A stretch of DNA of 64,000 bases from Pratylenchus scribneri (taxonomy: Eukaryota > Nematoda > Chromadorea > Rhabditida > Pratylenchidae). Location: positions 372,001-436,000 of the forward strand of contig JAQSEB010000008.1 of assembly GCA_030063045.1 (NCBI GenBank), written 5' to 3'. The position numbers and the translations under genes are program-made. Within the stretch, counting starts at the first letter, position 1; each line of letters opens with the position of its first letter. The notes below the pieces were generated by a model that was given only the letters and a program-made list of their open reading frames with translations, was not told where the DNA came from and did no database searches. Shown in pieces: positions 35,884 to 49,100 of the stretch.

Positions 35884-38800
35884 TCATCTATTCGCCATTC
35901 TATATGTGTGCCGAAGTGGAGGCAATTCGCCAACGCCAATACGTGGCATTGGCCTTTCTTCACCATTGCCTCCAAATTCCGTTTCCGCATTGTTGTTTTC
36001 GACCATTTCCTCCTCTCTCCTTATCATTTCCGGATGCTGTGTTCCGGCACTATTCGCCCTTGACCCTCCTTCTCCTCCGCCAAATCCATTTTGTTGATGA
36101 ACCAAACTGCCCGCCGTGGAAGGCCTCGTTTGAAGGCCCCCGGTGGCCAATGTGCTCATCGTCATTTCGCATCCATTTTGGATATCCTCAATTTGTTGTT
36201 GCTTTGTTTGATATCGTTTTGCACTGGGCCCATGCCCGTTGTTTGCCGGCATTTTTCGAATTCCCGATTTGACAACTCGCCGAACATTTTCACCAACGCC
36301 TCGGGCCGAATCCGATTGGGAAACAGTGGGTGGTCCAATTGGCCGAGTGTTGGAAACGGAAAAGCCCGTTTCGGCGGAACGCTTCACGAATTCGCAGCAG
36401 CGAATTTCGGATTTCTGAAGGTGTATTTTTTTAAATTTTAATTCCGTAAAAAATAGGTTAATGGCATAAAATAGTGCTAATTATTTTGCCATTAAATTAT
36501 TTATTATAAAATCAAAAAGAACCTGTTTTGAATACTTATTAATAGGCTAGTTTCTTTCCAAAATCAATGTTCACTGATTTTTGCAAAAAATTCTAAATTT
36601 TTAAAAATTTTTTTTTCACTCATTTTTCAAAAATTCTAAATTTTTGTAAATTTTTTTTTCACTCATTTTTCAAAAAATTCTAAATTTTTAAAATTTTTCA
36701 CTCATTTTTCAAAAATTCTAAATTTAAAAAAATTTTTTTCACTCATTTTTCAAAAAAAAATTCTAAATTTAATTTCATTTTTCAAAAAATTCTAAATTTT
36801 TAAAATTTTTTACTCATTTTTCAAAAAATTCTAAATTTTTAAAAAATTTTTTTCACTCATTTTTCAAAAAAAAATTCTAAATTTAAAAATTTTTCATTTT
36901 TCAAAATATTCTAAATTTTTAAAATTTTTTACTCATTTTTCAAAAATTCTAAAAATTGTAAAAAATTTTTTCACTCATTTTTCAAAAATTCTAAATTTGT
37001 AAAAAATTTTTTCACTCATTTTTCAAAAATTCTAAATTTTTAAAAATTTTTTTCACTCACTTTTCAAAAAATTCTAAATTTTTAAAAAATTTTCAAAAAT
37101 TTAAAAAAATTTTTCTAAAAAATAAAATTTAATAAAATTCTTTAAAATTCTTCAAAATATTGACAAAAATGGTCAAAAATTTAAATGCCGAAATATTGCT
37201 GTCAATATTGATGATTAAAAATGGCAAAGTGTTGATGAATATTGATATAAAATTCCATCTAAATCAACAAAAAAACATTGGTAAAAACAAGTTTTACTTT
37301 GGGTTTCAAGCTGTTTCTTGTTTTAAATTCGCCAAAAATATTTATACAAATAAAAATCTGAGCCCTACTTATTAATTATAATTAGCCATGATTTTATTCC
37401 ATAATTTGTTGGCCAAAAATCGAAAAAAATAGATTTTTTTGCCTATTTTCTTCCTTATTTTACTTTAAATAATAATAATAATAAAGCAAATAAACTGACC
37501 AATAAAATGACAATCCAAAGGAATATGAGAAAAAGGAATATGCAAAGTGCAATATAGCCGGAAACTTTGCCATGTTCTGGATGAAACAAAGCACCAATCA
37601 ATGCGGCAATGACCAGCCAAACCACAATGGCACAACAAATTCTGTGAAGAAATTAATGGATTTATTAAATTTGAGATATATTTACCTGAAAAAAATATGC
37701 GGAACTAGCAGAGGCCATCGTTGCTTTTTCACACCGTAACACATCAACGCAACTGAGGCCATTTGAAGGATGGCCCAAATTAGCCAGAGGATTGTCAAAC
37801 TACAAGTCACATGCCGTAAAAGATGGGTACTGTTCGCAAATCTGTGTGAATTTTGATTTCGAATTGTTAATAAAAGTTTTGATAAAAATTTTAGAAATAT
37901 ACTCACTGTTCAATGATATGTAAATTTGTAAATAAATGATTATTAATTAATTTTCAAAAAAATTAATGGTTCAATGGTTTGTCTTAGATCCAAAAAATCA
38001 ATACCAATCAATGAATTTGTCAAGACGCGTCGATCGGTTTTTTTTTGGTTTAAAAATGCTGTTAATCGTCTATCAATGTCCAAGATTTTTCTCCCCTAAA
38101 ATCATCCTTTTGCCTTAAAAATTGATCATAAGATTCTAACACTAAAAATAGGATTTTTGACATTTCAGAGTCAAATATTAATAGTAAAATTTTTTACACA
38201 TATTATAAAAGATAACCGATAAGCGTATAAATATAAGTAGCATAATTTTAAATTGGTTAAGTAAGTCTATATGAAATCATTATTAATCAATGTGTTTGGA
38301 TGGGTGATAGCGCTTTTTACTTAAATGGTCGGAAATGCGCGTTTCACTTAAAATGGTCGTTTATTCTCGTATTTCAATTTAGAGGAATTAAATCACAAAA
38401 AAACCAATGATGTTTTCGGATTCAGAGTGTTGGAAAACCCATAAAACCAGTTTAAAAACATATATTTATAAATGTTAAACTAGCAAAAAAATTGTTTGTT
38501 TGAAAATAGATGCTAAATCAAAAACATTGTTATTTTATATGTTTTAGCAAAGATAATTTATGTTTTTAAACTTGTTTTATGGGTTTTGCAACACGCTAAA
38601 TCCGAAAACATCGTTGATTTTTTGGTGTAATCCCTCTAAATTGAAATACGAGAATAAACGACCATTTTAAGTGAAACGCGCAAACACGGTTTGGATGAAA
38701 TCTATTTACTTTGTGTTGGGATCTAGTAGGATACCAATCAACCGTTATAATCCTTTCGTCATTTTAATTTTTTTTAAAAATTGTTATCTAAATAAAACCA

Positions 38801-39421
38801 AATAATTTAATTTGAATATTATAATTTATAAACGCCCATTGCAACATTTTTTTACTCTGACCCTTCATGTTCATGATGTTGTTGTTCATCAGCCGAGGAA
38901 TTCCCCGTATTTGGTACCAGCATTGTTGTTGTTGTTGTTGTCGTTTCCATCGACGCCGGTGATGGGGAGGACATTTTCTGCGCCAAAGCTGCCAACACTT
39001 CAGGCATGTTTGTCTGTTCCAAATTTCGGTCAATTGTTTGACGTCTTCGCCGCCTCTTCTTTTGTGCCACAAATTGCATAAAAGTTGACGGAGTTTGTTC
39101 ATTGTTGGGCACAGATTGTTGTTGTGCCATTGCCGTCGTCGTTGTTGTGGTGTCCATTTGTGCGGAAATTGTGGATGATGGGATTGATTTTGAATCGAAT
39201 GCACAAATTTTGGAATTAAAATCTGGAGCAACCGCAACCAAAACGAAGCAAATGAGAAAAAGTTCGACGATGCCAAAACCAAGGGTGAATGCCTTGCAAT
39301 GGCAACAACATGTTCGATAGCGACGATAATTTGGGTTGAATGGCGGTTCCGGTGGCAATTGGCCATTTCCCTGATGAGATGGGCCACCATTTCGGACGGA
39401 CGCATTCCGACGCATCCACAT
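35884..39421 (-). CDS. Four-transmembrane protein, LAPTM4/DUF7027-like (462 aa)
   Basis: Integral membrane protein of unknown function. Exons in transcript order: 39421-38862, 37841-37686, 37641-37500, 36414-35884; the phases agree (2, 2, 0). A Cys cluster RTCCCHC precedes TM1 (about 46-65). A long loop of about 130 residues follows, with Thr runs, Gln-rich stretches and a polybasic KKRRRRR (121-127). TM2 (about 198-220), then VKKQRWPLLVPHIFF, TM3 (about 240-258) and TM4 (about 268-286) follow. The layout of TM2-TM4 resembles nematode DUF7027/LAPTM4-like tetraspan proteins, but TM1-TM2 loops of this length are not usual there. The C-terminal tail (287-462) is hydrophilic. The exon 1 acceptor lies one base before the ATG, which fits spliced-leader trans-splicing or an upstream non-coding exon. 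The join of exons 1 and 2 is the least certain. Confidence 0.7.
36570..37085. repeat. Degenerate tandem repeat, about 40-bp unit
   Basis: About 12 imperfect copies of TTTTCACTCATTTTTCAAAA followed by ATTCTAAATTTTTAAAA. It fills most of intron 3 of the four-TM protein gene. Confidence 0.9.
38315..38695. mobile_element. Fold-back element in intron 1 of the four-TM gene
   Basis: The left arm has AAATGGTCGTTTATTCTCGT and ATGATGTTTTCGGATT; the right arm is the near-complement, ending ACGAGAATAAACGACCATTT. It is about 380 bp with no ORF. Confidence 0.85.
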
Positions 39422-42400
39422 ACTAAAATAAATATTTAATTTACAGAAAAAATTTAGTGTCAAAAATAAATTTTTAAGGCCAATTTAACTTGGTTATAAC
39501 AAATTTCTGGGACTTTAGGATTAGATATAGGGACTGCTGGTATAAGTTATAAATTCTAAGTAAGCCTCACATCATAATCAGTCAGATTAAAGAAGCTTAA
39601 TTGGCCAATTATGTGGTATCAAAATAAGATTATTTATTTTATCGACAGTTTTTTCAAAACTTTTTCTGAAAATTAAATAGCCATTAGCTTAAAAATTGAT
39701 GAAAAGAATATATTTAAAAATATTTGAGCTTTAAAAAATTAAATATTAATAGAGAATTTATTAATATTTTTTATTGAAAAATTATTCCAAATTAATGATC
39801 AATTCATTTGTTTTTGGCCTTAAATTTATAGCCAAAAATTTGAATGCTAATTGTCAATATTTAAGATTTTTGAGTCTTAATTTCCATTTTAAACTTGAAA
39901 TGACACAAATTTATTCTTTCATTCCAAAAATTAAAAGAAAAAAAACAGAAAAAAAATATTTAATTGAGAAGAGGTTTATAAAGGTGATAAAAAAGCTAAT
40001 GAAAATATAGGCCCTTGAGAATTAGGATACCCAGGAGTTTTACCAACAAGTTTCTTTAGCCAGAAGAGCAAGTAACAATCTCGTTAAGGAAAATAAAAAA
40101 AACTATAACTTTTTTTATGAACCAATAAAATTGATGAATTTTAAACCAAAAGAATACCAATAATAAATGTATTTTTTTTAATTTGGAAGGAAATAATGGA
40201 CCTTTCTCTGTGAAATAGGCACTTTGTTCGATGAGCCAATCGGCGCAATGGATTTGATGGTGGAGGGGCAATTTTGGAGAAGAAAGTACTAATTTGGCAG
40301 CCTCTAAATGAAAATATCAACAGAGCCAATTTTATACAAAAAGGTGATAATTTCTGTGAAATTATTGGGCTTAAGAATATGGAAATTAGAAAAGGAAGCC
40401 GGCATTTATTCCATGGAAATCCACACATTGATGGCAATTGGCAATGGTAATCAAAGATGAAAAAAATGGAGGCAATTGGCCTAGCCGGTCGATTCTCCGC
40501 GCAATATGCCCTGGGGGGAATGCGAAGGAAATTGACGCTTAATTGTCATTTGTGGGCCTTCACACAAAAATGGGCGCTTAATAAAGCCATTCATTTATTC
40601 ATTTGTGCCAGCCGGGAGTCAAGGAAACGTTGGGTTAGGCAAATAAGAAACCAAACATGGGACACAAATTCATAGTGGGAAGGAAAGGTACATTAATTAG
40701 CCGTTCCGGCTTCTTCAAATGTGTACAATTTCCCACAATGGCCAGATTTTTGAGCATTCCGGCAATATTCGTTGGTTGGAGGGGAAAAACTAAATTGGAT
40801 GGAAAATTGAATTAAGGGAATTAATTTAGTAGCTTGAAATGACGCAATTATACGTAATTATTTATTTTTGGCCAGATGGTTTTTGTACAGTAAAAAAGAG
40901 GAATAAAAATTTTATAAATATTTTAAGCAGATTCTAATTTGGGATATTTGGGTTGGGCAAATTTGAGAATTTAATTTCTTCAAAATTGAATAGAATTAAA
41001 ATGTAGTATGTCAAATTATGACAATTTTTGAACAAATATGCAAATATTTGACACAATTGGATGACAATTTATTTAAATCATTGAATAATGGAAAAAATTT
41101 TTTTGGAAAAAATGAAATTGTCAAAATTAAAAGAAAAATTTATGTTCAAATTGTTCATTAATTTATTAGCTGTGTATTTACTATTTACGCTATGATTTAA
41201 TAAATTATTGGTCGCGAATTCATGGCTATAATTGAGTTAAATTAATTGGCATTTATCCCTCATTGATAAGTAAGAAAAAATAAATTTGGCAAAATTAGTT
41301 TCGAACATATCTGAAATGTTGAGAATATTAAATTCCTTAAAATTTCACTCCAATTTTATTATTTCCAAATTCCAATCAAGAAAAGGTATCCATCCGTTTT
41401 ATATAATATATTACAAAAATGCTTTTTATTCTTTTTAGGATTCATTCTTTTTTCCAACAATAATCTTCTTTTGGATGACCTCATGAAGCCCCAAAAAAAT
41501 TAAAAAAATTAATAAAATTTCTCACAAAAAATGTCGACCTTTTTGCAGCATAAATTGAGGCTATTTTTGTCCAATTCACATTCCATTCATTTAATATATT
41601 GACATATCAAATTCGCATTCAAAAAGTTCAAACTTCAAAAATGTGCACAAATTAAGCTTTTAAAATGAATCACAAATCAATAAAATTCGTTGGCCACAAA
41701 AAATGCTTCACTGATGGAATGCGGAAAATATTATTAGTCACACTTTTCTATCTTCATTCTTCTATTTTCCACCCAATTTTTTGCTATCATTCCTTTCTGT
41801 TGCTGCATCCAAAAATAATATATTTTCTTGAACATGGAACATTTTTGAAGGGAAAATTGGATTTAAGGGAAAGAAGTGAAACCAAACCAACAGTTTGCCA
41901 TCCATCCATCCGGAGGGTTGATTTTGATTAATTGGAATTGGATCATCCATTCGAAGGACATGTTTTCCTGATAAAAACCTCCCTCATTTCGAATGACACC
42001 CACCGTCATTTGGAAGGCGTTTTCCACATTGCTTTATGTGGCCTTAAGTCAAAGGGCAATGAAAATACACTGAATTTGAGGAGGGGAATGTGGGGAAATT
42101 GGGAAGGAACAGATGGCCAATACGAAAAGCATTCCCTTCTTTTTGGGGCCAATCCACCTCCAATGGCTTCATCAACGTTAAAAAACCGGTGGCCAATTGA
42201 GTCAGAGACAAACATTCTCCTCCAATCAGCAGTGAAGGCAGCCGGCAGCTAAAATCCCTGCCAAAATCCACTGGGTAAATCGATCCACACGGCTTTCGAC
42301 GGCTCTCGGCGACTGGGGGGAGTGAGGGAGGAAGCCATAGGAATCGATCCTTTTCTTCGTTTTTCCTTCTCTTTTGACTTTTTCTTGGCCCAAAAACTTT

Positions 42401-43099
42401 TTGTCCTTCTCCTACCTTCGGGGGACATTGTGATCGGTGGCGTATGTATGTGTGTGTTTGTTTGTTTGTTTGCCAATCTGCTAGGCGACGTCCCAACTAG
42501 ACGACGGCGCTTGTAGCTCATTAAGGATGAAACCCATTTAGACGATTTTGGTATCAAATTAAAGAGCGCACTTTTGGCTATCGATTGATATAAAATTATT
42601 TAGTTTGGTTCAGAATTAACAGAGTTAACCTTTAAAAATAATTAGATAATATAATTATTAAAAATTTGCAAATTTTTCTTCGTTTTTTGAATGCAATTCC
42701 ACCAAATCTTAACCAATCCAAATAAATTTTATATTTATCTATAGCCGGCAGTGAGCTCTTTAATTTGATACCAAAATTATCAATATTGGTTTCATCCTTA
42801 ATGAGCTATAAGCGACGGCGCACAGTTGAGACTTCATCCAGTTATATGTGTTTGTTTGCCAACTATTTGCAACTCAATCGACCGGTTTTTCGCCTCTTCC
42901 ATCCATTTTGATTCAATAGATCAACCAGAGTCAGAAACTGTTGTCACAAGCAGGATCATAATCATCATTGTTCATCGCATTATCACATTTCGTTCCATCA
43001 CACAAAATTCTATGCATTTTCCCCTCTCAATTTTGATGCCATCATCATTTTTTCACTTTTTTGACGTCATTAATCCCACCCAACTCAAACTTTTTTCAG
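39422..43099. other. Divergent intergenic region between the four-TM and myosin genes
   Basis: Both genes point away from this 3.7-kb region, so it should hold both promoters. 39430-41640 is AT-rich without recognisable genes. 41740-42480 is richer in GC, with short ORFs on both strands that lack a recognisable product, and contains a TGTGTGTTTGTTTGTTTG run. A family E fold-back repeat occupies 42485-42830. The last 270 bases before 43100 could be 5' leader or intron of the myosin gene. Confidence 0.5.
42485..42830. mobile_element. Fold-back repeat, family E, upstream of the myosin gene
   Basis: Inverted arms: ACGACGGCGCTTGTAGCTCA near 42500 and TGAGCTATAAGCGACGGCGC near 42800. Related to 18005-18360, 43545-44090 and 52055-52440. 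Confidence 0.8.
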
Positions 43100-43110
43100 G
43101 CTACCTTAGA

Positions 43111-46100
43111 ATGAGTTTGGATTCACAATCGGGTCTTTTCCCTTTGCCTCCAGGTTCATCCCTCCCTGGGCTTTTCCCCCGAAGGGCAATGACCATGGCC
43201 ACCGCACCGTCCGTCGATGATTCCCATTTATATGTGCTAAAAGGTAGAATAATAATTAAATATTTAATAAATTAAAGTGCCTTTATTCAATTTATTTCAG
43301 TATTTTTGTTCTCATTTAATCCACCCGACTCGGAGGATCATCGAATTTCCATTGATTTTCACAAAAGATCAACGGCAGAAGAATTAATTGAAAAAATATT
43401 GGAAAGGCGAATGGGAGGAAATGATGAGAATTTTGCGAATTCTTCGAAAGAAGATTTTGAGTTGTACGACACAATGGGAACATTGGATGGGAGAACATAT
43501 AAAGAGAGGAAAATGGGTAAGTGGCAAAAGACCAACCCCAAACTTGCCACCAGACTATGTTGGCGCCGTTTAAAATAACTCATCCCGGATTGAATAAATT
43601 TAGATGATTTTAGTAATAATTTAAGAGCAGATTCTTGGCTATCAATTGATATTAATTTTATTTAAATTGGTTTAGAATTGATTGAGTTATGTCCAAAAAA
43701 CACGATAAATTTGCGAATTCATAGTAAATGACATCATTGGACATAAATCTAAGAATTCTAAATATTATCTTAATAAAATTAATATCAGTGGATAGCAAAG
43801 AATCCGCTCTTTATCTCATTATTAAAATTATTTAAACCGGTTCACTTATTGATGTTATAAAGGGCCCAAATTAGACTGTTCCTATTAAGAAATACATTTT
43901 AAAAGTTTTAAGGGCAAAACTTAATTAAATTTTCAATATTAAATTTTCAACCTATTTTAATAAATTTAATATTATTAGATAGCCAAAAGTCTGTTATTTA
44001 ATTTGATACCAAAATCACCAAAATGGTTCAATCCTTAATAAGTTATAAACGGCGCCAAGTTGGGATGTTCCTAATGACAAAGGGAGGGGCGTTCCCCAAT
44101 TTGGAATAATCCCTTTTATATTAGATGGCACCGAATATCCGGTCATTGTGCAAACTTTATGGCCTCGAGGCCCAGCAGTAGACCCAGAGGACAATGATCC
44201 ATCATTGCCCCGGAATAGATTTGTATTGAAGAGTAAAAAGCGGCAATCGACGGATCAATCCGCCGTCGTTTTGGCCACTGCCTCCACAATTGACACATTT
44301 TTGGCCAAATTTTTGGCTCAACCGCAGGTTAATTTAGACCTTATTAGGCATACAACTATTACCCTTTTAAGGATCGAGAATATGCGGATCTTTGCGTTTT
44401 GCCGGAATTAACAGAACAAACACTTTTGGACAATTTGAGGGACAGATTCAACAATGGTTTGGACAATAGAAATTTTATGTCATTTTTGATATATTTTTAG
44501 GCAAAATTTACACATATATTGGACCAATCCTGGTTGCCGTGAATCCGTTCAGCTTTTTCCCAATTTATAATCCAAAATATTCTCGACTTTATTGCCAAAG
44601 TCGAAGGTTGGGTGCCCTCCCGCCGCATGGTATTTATTTTTGAATTGGGGAATTGCATTTATATTTCCATTTTTACAGTATTTGCAATTGCCGATGTGAC
44701 TTATCATAATTTGATTAGGCAAAAGGAGAATCAAGTGAGTCAAAGAAAGTGATAAAATCTTAAATGAATGGAACATTAGTGATAAATTTTGGTCAAAAAA
44801 TGCATACCTTTAAATACTCTTTTAATTCCAACTCTCTAATAACTCCTTCAAACTATATAGATAATTATTACGGTACCTTTTATAGCCAGATAAAGGATAA
44901 AAGAATAAATTTTGGTCATAAAAAATATACAATGTTTTATGATTAAATCAGGCTTTTTAAAGCCTATTCTAGCTCTAGCCTAGCACATTATTTTAGCCTA
45001 AAAGCAAAAAAAACAAATAATTCTAATAAATCTTAATTTTTTTGGCCAAGATATTTGGCGGAAATTATTTCTTTTACAAATTTCGATATTTATTATTAGA
45101 GAAATTTTTGCATAATTTTTTTTGTATATTTGGCTAAAAATTTAATTTTTATTCGATTATTGACCAACGATAATAATAATGAATAAATTTTATGAATTAG
45201 GAATTATATTTTATAGTCAAAAAGCATAAAAATGGTACCAAAATGAACATAAAAAATGAATAAAATTAAATTTACGGTTAAACAAATAAATTTAATATTA
45301 ATTTAATTATAGACAATTTTCTGCTAATTATTAAAAAAATTAATTAAAATATTTTAATGCATTCAAAGAATATTCAAATTTCCAATTCAAAAGGTTGTGG
45401 TCATCTCCGGTGAATCGGGCAGTGGCAAAACGGAATCCACCAATTTTCTGCTCCATCATTTGACCACACTGAGCCAAAAGGGCACCCAGGGGCATACAAT
45501 TGAACAACAAATCCTTTCGGCTGGTCCAGTTTTGGAAGCATTCGGCAATGCCCTCACCGTCCAAAACAACAACAGTAGTCGATTTGGCAAATTCATTAAA
45601 GTGAATTATCGTGAAAATGGAATGGTTTGTGGAGCGAATGTGGAGATTTATTTGCTGGAAAAGTCCCGGATCATTTCGCAGGCCATTGGTGAAAGGTAAA
45701 ATATTTTGGAATGGGAACCAGCGGGGATGGGATTGACTTTCGATTATTTCCGTACCGAAATTTCGGTCATTTTTGGGACCGATATTTCGACTTGCTAATT
45801 TCGGTCATTTTTAGCCGGTATTTCGATTTGCTAATTTCACAAATTTTTGGATCCTCGGAAATTTCGATTTGTGATTTTTGAAAAATTTTTGAATTATGAT
45901 TTGCGATTTTTTAAAATTTTAGGACCCCCGAAAATTTCATGATTTTCAAAAATTTTTTAAATCTAAGATATTTTGATTTAAGAATTTTGAAAATTTTAGG
46001 ATCCCACGAAATTTCGATTTGCGATTTTTAAAATTTTTGAACCTAAGTAATTACGATTTACGATTTTTGAAAAATTTTTGAAAATTTTAGGACCCTTCGA

Positions 46101-49100
46101 AATTTTATTTGCGATTTTAAATTTCTTTTTTGAGTCATCGATCCCATCCTTGCTGATGGGGACAATAATCCCATATTTTGAATGGAATGAATTATATAAT
46201 TTGACTTGAAATTTGAAAATGAAAAAGATAAAAAAAAGATAAAAATTATCGAATATAGAAAAAACATGAAATTGATTCAATTTTTAAGATATGAACTTTA
46301 TCGAAATTTCAGTAATTAAATGAATGACATTCAACAAATGTTATCCTTTTAAATAGAATAAATCGTGGTCGGTTTCGATTTGAGAAAATCAATGAATTTT
46401 AAAACCGAAATTGGGAATTTTTGCTCAAAAATAACCGAAAATAGAAGAAAATAAAACCGAAAACAGACATTTTTCAAAAACCAAAAATCGGGTTTTTAAA
46501 TGATACCTCTAAAAAGGAGCTATTCTACTTCATTAAAAATCTTTTTAGAACAATATTCTAAAAAATTCAAAAAAATATCTTCAAAATTTTTAAAAATAAA
46601 ATATTCTTTGCCTGCAGGAATTATCACGTCTTCTATTATTTGCTGGAAGGAGCTGGCGACAACGAACGAAAAGCCCATTTCCTATTGGAGCCAAAAGCAT
46701 ACAATTACCTCAATCAAAATAATTTATTTGCCTGTGAGGCTCAGAATGAGAAGCATGAATTTGAGCGGCTGAAGCATTCAATGTCCGCTGTGGGCTTTTC
46801 GCTTCAATCACAACAAAAAATCTTCGGAATGATTTCGGCTGTCCTTTTGCTCGGCAACATTGGATACATGAAAATGGTGGGTATCAAAATGGTCATTTGA
46901 ATTTTGAAATGAATAATGGGTAATATTAAAAAGGCAATGCTTATGAATAATTATAATTATTGTTGCCCAATTTTAGTTAAATTTACCAAATTTTTGCTCA
47001 CAATTCAAAATTCATTCAGTTGACTTTTTTATACTTCACATTTTGTTATATTTTTATAAGGTCGAAAGAAAATAACGAAAAAATTTCAAGCAAATATTAA
47101 CGAGTAAATTAGCAAATTTTATAATTTAAACTTTATAATTACATAGTCCTAAATATTGATTGATATATGAAATATGAATGATTAATATTCACGGCCAAGG
47201 AAAACAGTTTTAGTTATTATAGGCAGAAAACCAATACAACTTAATGTACAAATACTTATCGATAAAAAAATTTTGATTGTTTGTGCTTATATAAATAAGA
47301 TTGTTGCAAATTGCAGATGCGTTGGAAGGGACACAAAAGGGTACCCATTTCATGCATCTTGCATATTTTAATCAAATGCTTTTTTTAAGTTAGTCTCTAT
47401 CCTCTTCTTTGATTGTATGCGCTCTCCTCTCTCCATTGAAACACTCCTCTCCCTGTCTTTTGTTTATGGGAAGCAGATCGCAGCAGTGGGAAGGCTGGTC
47501 CCATTAATGTTCTGTCTGCAACAAGGGAATAAGGGAAGGCGATGAGAGGAAATGAATGTTCCAATAGGGAGAGGAGGGCACATGACCAAAAAGGAAGAGG
47601 GAGGCACTATTCTCTTCATTTGATTAAAGAATGCAAGATGCATGAAATGTGGGCCTTTTGGGACCCTTCCAACGCATCTGCAATTTGCCACATTTCATTC
47701 AATAAATTTCAATTATTTTGTAGTTAATTTGCTTTTTAGCCTATGTATTAAATAACGTACGTGGCGTTCTTGACCAGTGAAACTGTGTCGAATTTTTGGA
47801 TACTGCTTCCGGGGCAATCCAGAAGCTTAAAAGATTTTTGTAAAGGTTAAGTGGAAAATTTTGATTTGTATGATAGGTGTGGAGCAGAGATTGGTATAGC
47901 TATAGGAAAAAGTAGAGTATAGGTGATTCTATACCTATACCTATAGCTATAGCTTCCTATACCTATACTCTACCTAAGGCCAGCTAAAGGTAGATGTAGA
48001 GTAGAGCAAAAAATTTCCAGCTAAAGATAGAGGTGTTTTCCTATACTTTTTCCTATACCTATAGCTTCTTTCTATACCCAAAAATTTAGGAGAATTTCCT
48101 TAATTTTTCATATTTTTTTCTGTCATTTTGTAATTTTTTTTTCGGAAATTAATCATTTACGGTTAAATTTTTTTCACTGCGAGGCCATTATGGCCAGAAT
48201 TTTTCGCTACCGCGGGAATTTTTAGCCAAATTTTTTGTTCAGGACCTCTTATGGCCAAATTTTTTTATTGCGTGATCATTTATGGCTTTTTTGCGAAGTT
48301 ATTTATAGTAAATTTTTTTCACTCTGCAAATTTTTCGCTACATTACTAAAGAATTTCACAAGTGGATTTTCAGTAATCCGAACTTGGCTACCGAAAAGAA
48401 AAGGGGGTCATTTTAATATATGGTAGCAGAAATTGGAACATGTATGATATACCATTCTACACTCCTCGTCGAGCTGAGTACGAATCTGTAACTATTTTCT
48501 GCCGGAGGTGCCTAGTAAAAATGTTACAATATGATAAAGAAACAAAAGATCCTCCTTTGGGTCAAAAAATTTCAAAAATTTTCATGTTTCGACCCATAGG
48601 GGTGACCCTTCATTTTTCCAAATTTCATCATATTTTTTCTAGACGCCTCCGGCATAAAAATTTTGTAGATTCATAGTTCATACTCAGCTCGTCGAGAGGA
48701 ATCGAATGATATATCATACATGTTCCAATTCCTGCTACCATATACTAAAGTAGAGCCAAAAAAGGGAACAAATTGTTCTGAACTTTTAAACCAGAAATCA
48801 TTTATCCACATGACAAAGTAAATTTGATTAATTGTTACTCGATATAAATTTTGCAATATTTATTACATTTATTGTCATTTTAAATTAAAGAAAAAATTTT
48901 TTACTAAAAATTGAAATTTTCGAAAAGGTATAGGAAAAGGTATAGGAAACTGCTATACTCTACCTATACCTATACTCTACTCTACCTGCCAAAAAAAAGT
49001 ATAGGTAGATGTATAGGTAACTCTACCTGTGGTCAGGTATAGGTAGAGGTAGAGTATAGTTGGCAATTTCCCAAGTATACCAATCTCTGGTGTGGAGTAA

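Noticed and set aside
42044..42557. Overlapping ORFs on both strands upstream of hum-7
   Set aside because: No splice-consistent join to hum-7 and no recognisable product; more likely promoter or leader DNA of higher GC content.
45720..46130. Possible coding exon in hum-7 intron 7
   Set aside because: It is made of degenerate copies of TTTCGATTTGCGATTTTT with many stops; exons 7 and 8 join in frame without it.
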